Shown: positions 25,346 through 37,756 of the stretch, piece after piece
Layout of the letters: the number at the start of each line of letters is the position of its first letter
Position numbering within the stretch: position 1 is the stretch's first letter
DNA from: Piper betle
Lineage: Eukaryota > Streptophyta > Magnoliopsida > Piperales > Piperaceae
Assembly: GCA_033002965.1 (NCBI GenBank)
Contig: JAURVB010010478.1
Coordinates: 1 to 64,000 of the forward strand
DNA length: 64,000 nt
Direction of reading: 5' to 3'
Position numbers and translations under genes: made by a program
Notes under the pieces: generated by a model
Seen by the model: the letters and a program-made list of their open reading frames with translations, nothing else
What the model was told of the DNA's origin: nothing
Database searches by the model: none

Positions 25346-26360
25346 AGGGTAGTTTTGTAAGTAAAATTTGACTCGCTCCTTATTCCAATTAATAATAATA
25401 AAATAAATCCAAAAAATACTAAATAAAATCTAATAAAATCTAATAAAATGTTATACACCTAATAATAGTCTAATAGCATGTTTTAACTCTACCAACCCAC
25501 CCAAAATACTAGCTAATGTGTCCTAACGTGGTAAAAGATGGTTTTAAAAGACTTAATTCTTTTCTGTTCAATTTTAAAAAAAACTTATTATTTTCCATGC
25601 AATTTTAAAATTTTGTTCTTGTTAAATTTTTTGGACATTCGTGGCATATAATATTTTTATTAAAAATTGTATATGTATTTTTATCTTAGTGATGAACCGT
25701 AAATCTTTTAGCATCTCATCCATGTTTTTTGTGGTCTATCTCTTATATAAGCTATAACATGCATAATTTGTTAACTTTAAGACTTTAATTAATTAAGTCA
25801 TGATAAACAATTAAAATTGTTGAGACAAAGATTTTTTGCAGGTAGTAAACTCATGTTAATTAAAATTGGTTTTTGTTCTTTTATTGTAGTAAAATTATTT
25901 TTTAGAATTTATATTAATAGTTAATAATAAGATTTATTTATAATTTTAAATATTTTGAGTAGGTAAGTGATATTATGTATATTATTATATTATATTATCA
26001 AGTAGAGTTTAAATCGAGCTACGAGTCTATTTCGAGTTAAGTTCGAGTTATAACTGAGTCAAGTCGAGTTGAACACTACCTTACTCAAACTCGAATTGTT
26101 GAATTCAAATTTGAGCTCGAGTATTTAAATATCGAATTTTGAATCGAGTCGAATCAAGTCGAATGCCTAATACTTATAAGTTTGGTCGCTCAATTAGCAA
26201 CCTAGCTAGAAGTTCCGCATAATGCTCATAAGAGTTAAAGATTCATTCATGGGCATGGCAAATAACAGGACCAAATGCAACAGAGATGGCACAAGAAGAT
26301 CTCACCAGTGAATGGCATATATCTGACTGGTCTACAACGGGAGAGGCCTCGGACCCGTAG

Positions 26361-26970
26361 CTGTTGAGAATAAAGACACATGACTAATGATCAAGTAGGC
26401 ACACAGAGATGAAAGATACGGAATTGCTCAGGCAAATTATCTTAGCCTTATAATTGTTAAAACCATTATTGATAGGAAAATATTTCAGCACAAAACGTTC
26501 AAGCAATTATTATTATTATTATAAATTTAATTACACTTTCCCATTTGTGGAGAAGTAACAATGTAAAGAGCAGATGCAGTGAACTCTAAAAGATTTATCA
26601 ATTATTCCTAAAAATTGACAATTCTGAAAAAAAGGTAAAAAACCAGCAAAACCCCACAATGTATAAATAAGAAGCACAACATAAAGTTTTCTTGTGGAAC
26701 TTTGAAGACAATATTTCCTACAGTACATCATATATGAATGAAAGAGATAAAGAGACAAATATTTTCAGATTTTGCATTGATTTTCAAATTTCATGGATAT
26801 TAAAATATACATAATATTCCAGCTTTCATGAAGCAATAATAAAAAAGGCATCCCCCATTCCCCCCCCCCACAAAAAAAAAAAAAAGTTTATTACAAAGCT
26901 GGAGAAGAAGTATATTGAAGAATTAAGAAAATTTCATTAAAAGTAAAAGACAAAAACATAGAGTTGAAGC
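26361..26970. other. AT-rich spacer upstream of the lipase fragment
   Basis: This is where upstream lipase exons would lie. None was recognised within reading range. A C8-10 run lies near 26862. Confidence 0.45.
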
Positions 26971-26974
26971 CCTT

Positions 26975-28075
26975 CCAAAGAATCTTTGAAAAAAATTCTC
27001 CTCTACAAGAAGATAAAGAAAATAAAAGAAATAATTTCTCCAAGATCAAGAGTTTCTGAATATCATGTGGTTCTTAGAAACAATACATAATGATGACGGG
27101 CATCCTCTTCAAATCAGGTGGCAAAAAAATATTCTATCATCTCAATTTATCCTTGTCTCTCAAATTATTTGATGACTTTTGTATTTTTGTAATCATAAAG
27201 AATATTTTTCTTTTATTTTATAAATAATATAACGATGAAAAAGAGTCTCTTTTGCATTATTAAAAGAGACATAAATGTGAAGAATGGTAATAGAGTCTTG
27301 AAGGCAAAAGTCTGCGTAAAATTAAAAATGTTAGTATTGTAAAAAATGAGTGTGCTTGTATAAAAAGGGTTGAAGCCTTCACAAGAATACAAAGAAAATA
27401 AAGATATAATTTTAATGGGATAAAGAGTTTATAATTATCATGTGGTTTTTCGAGACAAGACATGATGATAACGAGTATCCCTTCTTAAATCGTACATTCT
27501 ATGAATCGCGTAGCAAAGAATATTCTATCATCTCAATCCATCATTGTTTCTTAAATAATTTGACCACATTATTTCTTAAATAATTTGATGAGTTATTTAG
27601 TTTTATGATCATAAAAAATATTCTTCTTTTATTTTATAAACAATGCAATGATGAATATCATGTTAGAGACAAAAAGCATAATGATAACGAGTATCCCTCT
27701 ATAAATCTCCCATTCAACAAATCATGTAGCAAAAAGAATATTTTATCATTTCAATCCATCATTGTTTCTTAAATAATTTGATGATTTACGTAGTTTTGTA
27801 ATAAAAAATATTCTTCTTTTATTTTATAAACAATGAATGATGAAAAATAGTCTCTTTTTACACTATAAAAAGAGAGGTAAACGTAAAAATGATATCAGAA
27901 TCTTTAAGGTAAAAGCCGGAAAAAATATTGGTATTGTAAAAGAATAGTGTGCGCATATAAAAAAGTTGATAGCCTTAAAACGAATTTTTGAAGAAAAATT
28001 TCTTTTAGCAAAAAAAAGTTTAAAAAGGCAGAAACAATTTCTCTAAGATAAAGAATGTTAGTAACTGTCATTAAT
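26975..28075. repeat. AT-rich imperfect tandem duplication
   Basis: Blocks starting near 27090, 27462 and 27677 share AATGATGACGGGCATCC / GATGATAACGAGTATCCC, then TATTCTATCATCTCAAT and TCTTTTATTTTATAAA. The last two blocks are about 209 bp apart and highly alike. Flanking parts (TAAAAAGAGA, AATTTCTC) also recur at the array ends, indicating successive duplications. No coding potential seen. Confidence 0.75.
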
Positions 28076-30090
28076 TTATGAAGAGTAAAAGGCCAAAATT
28101 GTAATTTATGCTTCTGATTATAAATACTAAATAGTCATTGTTAATTTTTTAAATAAATTTATGATTATAAAGATTATTATAATTTTTTCAAAGCAAAAAA
28201 ATACTCTTTAGATATTTATGTTAGACTTACTTTCTCAAATATAAAAAAATTAAAAGAAAAAATTTACAAAAATGAATTACTTAAGTAATACTTTAATTCA
28301 TAAGTAGTTATGACAAATTAAGATGTAATTTACTTCCTAAAATAAAATTTTACTGTAAAATACGCTTCAGGAGGGGGGGAACTTCATATTATTGTCAGGT
28401 GGAATTGGCATGCCAAAAGTCGGTGTATTTAAATTTTTTACGGATATTGGTAAGCGGATAACGCACGCTAACTCGTGGATTTGTGTGTAATAATAATATA
28501 TTAATAATTAATAAAGTATCGCCATGTCATGATCTACTAGTCTAGAAACTTAAATGAGGGTCTGCGTTTGCGTAGGCTGTTTGTGTATCTAACTTTCAAG
28601 TACGATGCTCAAAAAACACGTGGTGCCAATTTTTAATAATTTCTTCTTTTTCAAGAATATAATAATTGTTATTATAATTGTAATTATTGTTTCATTATCG
28701 CGCTTCTTTTTTTATTTTATATTAAATTAATATTAATAAAAGAACTGTTTCTTACTTTGCATGTGTTCGTATATAAAACATTTTCATTTTTAAATTAACT
28801 ATAGATGATAATACATTCACCTTGATCTTTTTTTTTAAAAAAAAACTTAATCTAACATTGATCGTGTACAACATGAGCGTCACGATAATCAGGTGGCCAT
28901 TCGGTAAACTAATACATTATTAAAAATACATGACTACATATTAAGGTGAATAATATATAACGAGTAGTTGAGGTTAACCCGGACTTGGCTAAATATGCTC
29001 ATCAAATTCCTTAATGGAGGAGGTAATAGTGAGATTTGATGTTGATCCAACTTTCTCTTCACTGCTAGTACTAAATTTGGAGATTCCTGTTTTTTTTTCA
29101 TAAGTTGAATATTTGTGTTATGGGTTCCATCCTTGTTATATTGATTTATTTTGTATGATTAGGAGTGTTCATCGATAGAGTATGCTAATTAGGCTTAAGT
29201 AGAACTCTAATCAGCTGGGTTTTTAATTTATACACTTACCTTTAACATATAAAAATACATCAGGAAGTATTAAAATGTCTCAATTGTCTTAATTGTCACG
29301 CAAGATCATTGTTTTGAAATCATGCTTGTTTTTTTATTATATTAGTTATATTTTCATGCAACGGATAAGATATATATAATTTCTGATTTATATAATCATT
29401 TTTATATTAAATATTTAGGCTTTATATAACAATCTAGCCTGACACATGTATAAACCGATGGTCCCTTAATCACCTCTTCAAATTAGGTAATCAAAGTTAA
29501 AACCTGTAAGTACACCCCTATATTTGCATTATATATCTAACCATTTAATGCGAACTAATTTGGAGGATTTCATACTAAAAATTAAGGGAATTAAGCTCTG
29601 AAAGATCTGTTTAGATATTTCCGTCATTATAGGGTGGTCTCGGTTGGTGGTCAACAATGGTACGATAGGTTTGATGGGTATTTCATCACTAAAACGATTG
29701 GAAAAATTTCCAAGATGTTCTTCGTGATCAGGAAGGAGAGGTACGCAGGTGTTCCTTCTCATAAAAATGTATATTTACAGGTGAAGTGAAGTATATGCAT
29801 GAGGAGGGAGTTGAACGAAGCGGTAAGAAGAATTTGTGGAAAATTATAAAAAACAAAGCAACTCATTGGTGAATGTTCTAATACTGTAGAGTATTTGAAA
29901 GTTAACTATTTGTTTTCAGGAGGGTGGCTCATACATGTATCACGGGTGTGGCGTGGTTTCGTTGGATGTGTTCTCCTTACGAGAGGCTTCAGGCCTTACA
30001 TAGATACAAAGGGCCTTATAAAGATAGATAGCTCTTGAAGTAAGATCATTTATGGAGACAATTATGAATTTAGAGTAGGTGCCTAGTCTT
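28076..30090. other. AT-rich intergenic region
   Basis: No gene, RNA or clear transposon end recognised. Confidence 0.4.
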
Positions 30091-30164
30091 GGTTATGGGA
30101 GAAAATAAAATTATTTGTTGTTAGGAGGGTTATGGGAGAAAATAAAATTATTTGTTGTTAGGAG
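30091..30164 (+). repeat. Perfect 37-bp tandem duplication
   Basis: The unit beginning GGTTATGGGAGAAAATAAAA at 30091 is repeated without change from 30128 to 30164. Perfect identity suggests a recent event or an assembly artefact. Confidence 0.9.
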
Positions 30165-33100
30165 AAGGCACTTTCTTGACATTGAGATCTATATCTGATC
30201 GTCAATTGTGTGTAGTTTCTTCAAGAAGAATGATATGTATCAATTCTCAAGTTCTCATGTACCCAATTTTAGTTAATTTAATCATTATTAGTGATTATAG
30301 TTGTTCGAGAGCGGGATTACTGCCCCACGAATCGCGTCTTTGAGTTGGGTTAGAGGATTTAGTGAGACCAAAAGATGTCTTTGCCGTGCAAAGAAATTGT
30401 ACGAATTAAATAAAAATAATACCGCGAACGAGGAATAAATACCCAAAAGATTTGTATGGTTTCTTAGGATTCAATTTGAATCCCTAAATCAGTCCACAGT
30501 AATATTGGTATTCTCAATCCACTATTTCTTCTTTGATTTTATATTTTACACAAAATATTGAATTTTGCCACCTTTAAATAAATTCGTTTTTAATAGCTTT
30601 GACTCCAATGCTCTGGTTTGTCCCCTTCTTATTTTTAAATCTTCAAAATAGACCCTCACTACTGAGAGCATCCAAAAATGATAGGGTAACAAGTTTCATC
30701 TCAATCCAAGGTTGGGAAGGCCTTCAAATTATTTCTAGACTGATAATCGACTGAACCGGACCACTTTGGGTTAGTTCAAACCAGAAAATATTAGACCATA
30801 CTAATAGGTGTACATAGGCTCGCTTTCCTCCTGCCTACGCTGATCTACAGGTGGTGCACTGTGCACCAGCTCCAATCTAGGTCTTGGGTGGGTTACGGAC
30901 CTGGTCGCAGACCTGACCAGTTCATGGTTTACTCTTCACTATCACGAATATGACAAAAAGTGGGCACGAGTAGCTGTAAATGGACCTGGTTACACGGGCG
31001 GTGCAATGCCTGTTTGGTGGCTTCGGCAATAGCTTTTCCAGCAGCTGTGATTGACCGTGATTGCCTACAACTAGTGAGATGCTTAGAGGTGGTCTGACGG
31101 TTTGTGGCGGCACTAGCAAGAGGTTGTTACGTGGAAAATTCTAGCAAAACTCGAGTTTGCTTCGACAAAGGTGGAGGCTTACTGCGACCGTAACTAATTT
31201 GGGATTGTACCCAGAGACAAGGGTGATCGATTTGAGTAACCCAGTTTGTAACTCAATGGCATCTTGTCCTTTGGCGGCGATGATCGGTGGAAAGATGGCG
31301 GAATGCTGCTGCAGCACTTTTCTGATGGGCCTCTTTTGGGCAATTTTCGGTGACTGTTGGCTCTTCCAGCTCACAACTCGGGTTTGATGACGATATTGAG
31401 CAGAGTTCGGTGGCAATGTCAGTATGGCCAGAGGTTGCTTGGGCTAGCCATATGCAAGCAGACAAGGTGGCTGCTTGATGCTGTTCTCTACTGCTACGTT
31501 GCTCCGGCGAGCTGATTCTCGAAGATTTTTCGGTGACAAAGGTCTTCTCCGGCAGTAGCTCTTGGATGGGTTTTGTTCCCGGCTATGAGGAGGATCTAGT
31601 GAGGGTTTTGATCCGACCATAGATGGCTTGGATCGACTGGACAGAGGCTAGAAAGAGTGCTACTTGATGGGGCTTCACAACTCTGGCCAACACCTTCTCG
31701 AAGCTTTTCCGGCGATGGTGGGCTTCTCCAGCAGAATTCTCTGACATAGTTGATTCGAGGGCACTCCACACTCTGATCTGGTGGACTTGGCAGTCGCCGA
31801 AGATGGATCTCTGGCGAAGGGCTCCTCCCTTTCTCCCTTCCTTTCTTCCTTCCTGCTTCTTCTTCCTTTACTTCTTTTTTCTTTGTAGCAATGACGAAAT
31901 TTCACTTCCGAGTCCTCCAACATAGTTCTCGGTTGGGTGGTGTCGAGGAGCACTCCAAGGTTGGCAACAATAGGTTGGGGGCTCCTCTCATTATCCTCTC
32001 TTCTTGTCTTCTCCTTTTTTTCTTTAATTTTCTTCAAAGCAACGAGCCCACCTTTCCTCACATTAATGTGGTCATTTTATAAATAACTACCAGCACCCAT
32101 ACAATTTATAATTACGACTATTGAATCATCAACTGCCCAACTATTTTTTATTTCTCATTTCAAGTTCTCAAAATCTTCACCCGCCCTTCTTATCCTCTCT
32201 TTCTTCTTATCTTCTTTCTTAAATTTTAGAACCACTGTTGACTGTTTCTGATGATTAGCTGCAAAAGTATAGGCTCGACCAGGGGTTCGATAACTTGGAT
32301 TCAATCTCATGGTTCAGATGAACAATAGTATATAATAATATAGTTTGGGAGAGGTTCGTCTCTTAGGAAACCTTGTAATTATTATTGATATATATATTTT
32401 GGATAGGCAGAGGGTCTCGTGGCATTTAAATTTTGTATGAGCTCGATTATTGGTAATTTGTTTATTATTATTTACTTCATCTCGTTAAAACGTATTAAGG
32501 AATTAAAGATGTGATGGTCGAAAAATCCCAACAATATCTAGCTACTGCCCAAGCTGTCCTAACTCCTAGTGATTAAATATCTGCGTGAATTATATTCAAA
32601 ACAAACTTTATTTCTCAATTAAATCACCTTCATTTTGAATATGAAACATCCCTCAATCTATGGCGAACTCTGACCAGAAAAGCAGTAGATTGAACGAGAG
32701 AAAACACCTCCAACTTCTTACCAAACAAACAAAAGCTACAAGAAAAAACAATTTCATATGAGCTTCCATAGGAGGGTGAGCCAAGGACGACAGACCCATG
32801 CAATGTGAGAGTAGTTAATTTTCTACATGAGGCTACCATTAAATGTATCTACCGACAAGAGATGACATGAGCTAATTTTGTGGGCAAATTACTGCCATCT
32901 TTATAGAACAGCTGGTCGTCGAAGGCCAAGGAGAGATGAATGAGAAGCTTATATTGAATTCGATCTAGCATTTTAAGGCAGAAGATGATAAATGCTGCAT
33001 TGACGAGAGTTCTATACTTGTACTACGGCACCATCTGCCACTGCTGCAACGATATGTGAATTGAAGAAAAAATAATGTCTATCTTGAAGCAATCATTTAA

Positions 33101-34059
33101 ATCTAGTACATATTACTGTTATCAAAGCAACATGATTCAGTGATAAAATATTATGGGGATATATCAGCATTCACTGCAGATCACTAAGAAAATATAAGAT
33201 TTAATTTTATTTAGTTTATAAAGTGCGCGATCGCGTCGTTATATGCACGTTGGTCAAGCATTTTTCACGTATAAATGACGAGATTTTGTCCGAAATGAAA
33301 GGGGTGATGCCATTGAGGAGTGGCAAAGTGGGTTTGAGCTTCGTCTTTATAATTTACGGTTCATATATGATTCATGCCGGCTTGCAGCTGTTTGAAGAGA
33401 AAGTCATATGGGCAGTGATAGATTGCGATATATACATAATATAGTAATTTGGTGCATAATAAAACTATAACAGTTGATTTTTTAATTAGAGTGCTAGATC
33501 TGATCTGTAGATCACGTATCCAAGCTGCTAAAGATCAAGTCATGCTTCACTAGCAATCCAAGAATCATCTCTGCAAGTCATGGGTGTTGTTGGCACTGCC
33601 GAACTTCTCCAAGGCAAACACCACAGTTATTATAAAACTGCTTCCTGATCACCTACTTTCTCCAAAATTGTTAATAGACCAATAATATCTACCATTTCAA
33701 ACTTTTACCATTTGGGCGACAATTGAATATATATCCTTTGAACTAAGAAGCTGGGATGGCATTGTTAATTTGAGCAAACTCAAGAATCAGGCAAAAGCTA
33801 TGAATTGAATGCCAAAATACAGCAGTGCTACACATTTAGCATTCATTTCTATTGCAGTTTCAATTAACTAGGGACGCCCATGTTAGGCTAGCCCCTTATA
33901 AATCCATTCTTCTTAATTATTGATTTACCAACATTAATGAAAGATTTTTTAGCCAATGTCGTTTCTTCGTGCCTCTTAGATGCATATCTTTCTTCAACAT
34001 GATAATTCAGGAGACTGCCGGCTAATTAAAACTTCAAATCTATTAAAAAGTGAAGTTTG

Positions 34060-34097
<38 letters not shown>

Positions 34098-34438
34098 TGG
34101 TGGAACATCATGGCCATAATTAAATCAGTGAATTCCATGATTCACGCTAGCTATTAGATTTTCATAAACCTCTCAATTCATATCACCGCGAAGAAGGACG
34201 CTGTAGTAGGATTTTCATGCATTAAAGGAGTCTCTACTTGTCAACTTAAATGCATGGCCTGCCCTCCTCTTAATGGTTTCAGTTAAGTTCATTTAAGAAC
34301 CCACATTAGTATCCACGCCATCTTGCATGACCCCCTCTCTTCTCTTACAATCAAATATACAGAATTCCCAACCGCTTGACACATCCAAGCTCAAAGTTCA
34401 TCTTTCAACCGCCCAGGTTTCCTCTTGAGATAATTATT
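30165..34438. other. Intergenic region with a GC-richer island (about 30880-32060)
   Basis: The island contains recurring phrases such as TTTCCGGCGATGG and CTTCTCCGGCAG (31540-31740), suggesting degenerate internal repeats. Its open frames (31141-31416 -, 31675-32061 -) match no family I know. The rest is AT-rich; a (TA)n run lies at 34062-34096. The final few hundred bases are the likely promoter of the WW-domain gene. Confidence 0.4.
34062..34096. repeat. (TA)n microsatellite
   Basis: About 35 nt of perfect TA repeat, some 345 bp before the WW-gene start codon. Confidence 0.95.
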
Positions 34439-35371
34439 ATGTTTTTGAATGATATTTTAGGATTGGACGGAGAAAGAAATGGCGAGAATTTTGTGCATCA
34501 GAAGCAGGAATTGGTGTTTGAAGACGTGGAAGACCAGCACCTGGATAAGAGGATGAAAGTTTGGAGGGTGATGGGTGCTCCAGAGCTATCCTTGGGGCTC
34601 CCACAATTTGTAGCTCAAGAGGGTGCAGAAAACTCTTTGGCGGTAACAGAAAACAATGCTACCAGGAAGAGAAAACTGTGCGGGGACAGCTTGAATACTG
34701 AATTAGCTTTCAAACATACCAGTATCGAGCTCCACGCCGCCGGGAGTGACCCCCTGCCTTTGGACTGGGAACAATGCCTAGATCTTGAAGTAATTATCTT
34801 CTTTCAGGAATCTGTTTTCTGTTTTCTTTTTTCTTTTTTGTTAGTTTTATATTTGCATGCTCACAATTATCCATCGAATGATAATTATATCTATGATCCA
34901 GTTTTGAGTTGTTGGAATTAGCTTTCATACATGGAGAACTCATAATGTTTCGTGCATACACATGAAGTTATATAACATGAGTGTCATTGGTAATATTTAT
35001 GTTGATTGCTTATGGCAAAATAATATTTATACGATGCACAGTCAGGTAAGGTGTATTACCTCAACAGAAAGACCCTTAAGAAGAGCTGCAGCTGGCCCAA
35101 GGATCAAAAGTTGGACCTGGAACTCAACATCTCAACCTTTTCTGTTCACGCTGGCAGGGAAACTACCATTTCAGAGACGAATCACGGTGATAAGATCATG
35201 AGCAGCATGTTGGCAGTGGCATGTCAGAAATGCCACCTACTTGTGATGCTTAGCGGATCCTCTCCATCTTGCCCAAACTGCAAACATTTCCATTCTTTTC
35301 CTAGCATTTCAAGCACAGGCCCAAAGATTACATCCATGAAGTCTTTGGAAACTCTAAGCCTTTTGAACTAG
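34439..35371 (+). CDS. CURLY FLAG LEAF 1-like WW-domain protein
   Basis: Two exons, 34439-34789 and 35042-35371, join in phase 0 through a GT-AG intron and give 226 aa. The WW domain (about residues 106-140: LDWEQCLDLE across the junction to SGKVYYLNRKT) is split by the intron just before SGK. The C-terminus has a paired-cysteine motif, ACQKC (Cys178, Cys181) and CPNC (Cys194, Cys197), like that in rice CFL1 and Arabidopsis relatives. It also has the N-terminal ELSLGL motif of an EAR-type repressor (about residues 46-51). CFL1 is known to bind an HD-ZIP IV factor (HDG1) and repress cuticle formation. The start is the ATG at 34439; the open frame extends further 5' but without an ATG. The second WW tryptophan position reads SWPKD, so peptide-binding preference may differ. 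Paralogue status is unknown. Confidence 0.85.
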
Positions 35372-35820
35372 TTTAATCTTGCCTAAGTTGCAAATTCATG
35401 TGGCTAGTTATATACAGTACTACAAGCTCACATGTTACATGGAACGGCAAGGAATTATAGCCAATCTGGGGTAAATATCGGTTGAAAGGTCTATATGTTT
35501 CTGGACAGGCTATTCCAGTTTGTCTTTTCCAATTGTCATGACTCGTCATGGCTGTTCTGGCACAAATTAAGTTAACCTCCTTTCAAGCCATGGCACATCT
35601 TACCATTAGATTTTGTGAAAGAATATATTTCAAAATTAATCCTGTTGTTACTCCTTCCCTAATTTTCTATTGGCTCATGCTATTTCGGTAGGAATCAACA
35701 CTCGGACGTCCAATGATAATGCTGGTGGAAAGGCATGACAGTCTACAAGATTAAATAAAACAGTGAAGAAAGGTTGTACATGCATGAGTTTAAATAAAAG
35801 ATCAGTAAACGTATGCATGA

Positions 35821-35854
<34 letters not shown>

Positions 35855-36303
35855 GCAAGCCGGTTAGCTATATCTGTCTAAAAATAGAGGACTAAATTGT
35901 TTTACTTGAAAAAGATCTGGGCATCAATCTCATAAACGTTCTGTCAAATAATGATAAACTCATTATAGAGTTTAAAGTTCGCATGTCTCACTTGTTTTAT
36001 GCTGGATCTTATCAAATTCACCTCAGAAAGGAGTAACATAGATATAATGCTAGCACTGAGGACGAGCCTTTTATTTATGCATCGAAGGAATAAATACTTC
36101 TTCCAAAAGTTTATGACCTAGGCTCAGTCATGTACTTGTATTGATTATTAAAGTAGATCTTACAGATGTGCTTTAATGTGATATAAATTTGCATGCATGA
36201 CATTGGATAAGATTCACATTGATGATGTTTTTAATTTGGGAAGGGTATTTTTGTCATGATATTTTTACAACTTAAACCCAACACTCCAAAAATGGGTTCC
36301 AAG
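35372..36303. other. Intergenic region with (TA)n at 35822-35854
   Basis: 3' flank of the WW-domain gene. Apart from about 33 nt of TG/TA repeat, nothing recognised. Confidence 0.5.
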
Positions 36304-36467
36304 AAGGGTTGCCACTAGATCAGGGTAAACGGGGTACCTGACCCGAAAATATTGGGTCCAAGTCTAGCTACGAGTCTTTATTAGTATCCAATTCATATTG
36401 GGTCCAGCCAATCTTAATGGATGTGACCCTACGAGGACCTAAACCCGAAAATTATTTAAATTTTGAT

Positions 36468-36506
<39 letters not shown>

Positions 36507-36672
36507 TATAATATATTTTATTATAAATAAAATGTTATAATAAAATATTCAAAATTTTGTGTCTTTTTATGTAAATATTTAATATGTTTATTATCAATTC
36601 GTGCTTAGTTTGGGTTTGGGTTTTTTAAATTGGGTCTAGGTCTGGACCGAATCGGACTGGCTGGAAACCCTA
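36304..36672. mobile_element. hAT-type non-autonomous element (369 bp)
   Basis: Ends AAGGGTTGCC and GGAAACCCTA form short inverted repeats. The 8-bp flanks GTTCCAAG (36296-36303) and ATTCCAAG (36673-36680) match at 7 of 8 positions. Subterminal sequence has repeated GGGTCCA / ACCCGAA motifs, and a (TA)n tract lies at 36474-36502. It encodes nothing. Confidence 0.7.
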
Positions 36673-37756
36673 ATTCCAAGTTCTCATTTTCTCACCTTAT
36701 CATTTTCCTAAATATACGGTGGAGGCAGCTGGCAGCATGAAGAAGAGAAGTAGGCGTGCTGCAGACGCTACGGCCCGACCGTTAGGGAAACACCAGCCCA
36801 GGCCGAGCTGCAGGTGTTGCATTCAACTCCAAGAGCGGGTTTTGGACAGATTTTGGGTCATTTTTTGATATTTTTGGGTCATTTTTTGATATTTTTTGGG
36901 CTGTTTAAGCATAATTTCTCCTGTTTCTCGCAAGGACCCAAATTTGGGAGTAGATCGGAGAGAAAAAGAAGTGTCTAAGATTTGGCTTTGAGTGCAAAAG
37001 AAGATATTGTCAATTGTGAGGGGAAATTGCTTCTTGAAGATTGGGTTCTTCACCGGTCATCAATTGCTTATCATGTTCCACTATAAACTGTGATCTCTTA
37101 AATTCTCTACTCTCAGTATAATAATGTATATGAAATTGTATTTATTTTATATTGAAAGTCGAATTACTCTTGTTTGAGAGTGATTTTTCACTCAAAGAGA
37201 AAACTAAGATTGTAAAAGAGAATTTAAAATTATAGTGAATTGGTTTGGGTTTTAGTTTTTCCCTTTTAATTGGAAAAGTTTTCCATGTAAAGTTGGCATG
37301 CTTGACATATTTGTTGTCTGTGATTATTTTGGTATTTACTTATTATTTATTCTTATCCAGATACAACTAAAGTCAAGGGATTTAGAGGATTAAATCCCAG
37401 CAAACACAATACATACATCAAACTAAAACGCTATCCATGGCTCAAAAGTGTACAATTCATATTGCAATGAGAACATATAAATAATTATCAAACAATGTAA
37501 AATAGCCATTGCTAACATTTCTAACACACTGTTATAGGAAATGAGGCAGCCAACAAATTAGAGTTTCGACTATTAGTCCCATACAAGTATTGAAACACAT
37601 TAGCACTTTCTAAGAAAATATATTGTTTTGGAACAATAACCGCTTATGAATGTGCTAGCTAAATCTGGGAAAAAAAAGAAGAAAATTTAGAAGGTAAAGA
37701 CGACCAGACTTCCATTTTACATGATATGGTTTGGATCAATATTAATCTTCAATTAG
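36673..37756. other. Intergenic region
   Basis: 3' flank of the RRM-like gene on the minus strand. No gene recognised; the minus-strand open frame 36823-37053 contains a short internal repeat (TTTTGATATTTTTGGGTCAT) but no domain. Confidence 0.4.

Larger units (their letters stand above)
21478..26204. mobile_element. Ac-like hAT element (4.7 kb) inside the lipase-like gene
   Basis: Left end TAGGGTTGCTAAACAAATGA (from 21478) and right end TAATTGAGCGACC...AGCAACCTA (to 26204, plus strand TCGCTCAATTAGCAACCTA) form terminal inverted repeats. The 8-bp flanks GCTACAAT (21470-21477) and GCTAGAAG (26205-26212) match at 6 of 8 positions, a decayed target duplication. Inside are a dead minus-strand hAT transposase (22430-24180) and a GC-rich array of about 160-bp repeats. 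Subterminal TCGAG/GAGCTCG motifs are shared with the shorter elements at 10214 and 43775. Confidence 0.85.
20849..26360 (-). pseudogene. LCAT3/phospholipase A1-like gene, last three exons only
   Basis: Three minus-strand exons join in frame: 26306-26360 (YGSEASPVVDQSDICHSL), 21417-21470 (PQYTYVDRDGTVPAELAK) and 20849-21004 (ADGLNAVEKVGIKDGHRELL to the stop). All have GT-AG borders. They match the C-terminal part of plant lecithin:cholesterol acyltransferase-like 3, an acyl-hydrolase of the alpha/beta type. The fragment includes the DGDGTVP motif (here DRDGTVP) and the His region (DHRG in relatives, GHRE here). Length after the His matches LCAT3, not the longer LCAT4. The upstream exons with the lipase serine motif (GHSMGG) were not found, so this is probably a 5'-truncated pseudogene. 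The intron between the first two exons holds the 4.7-kb hAT element. Confidence 0.8.

Noticed and set aside
31675..32061. 128-aa Lys/Glu-rich frame (-)
   Set aside because: Low-complexity translation of a pyrimidine-rich tract; no homology features.
33223..33444. 73-aa plus-strand frame
   Set aside because: No recognisable motif and no sign of splicing partners.
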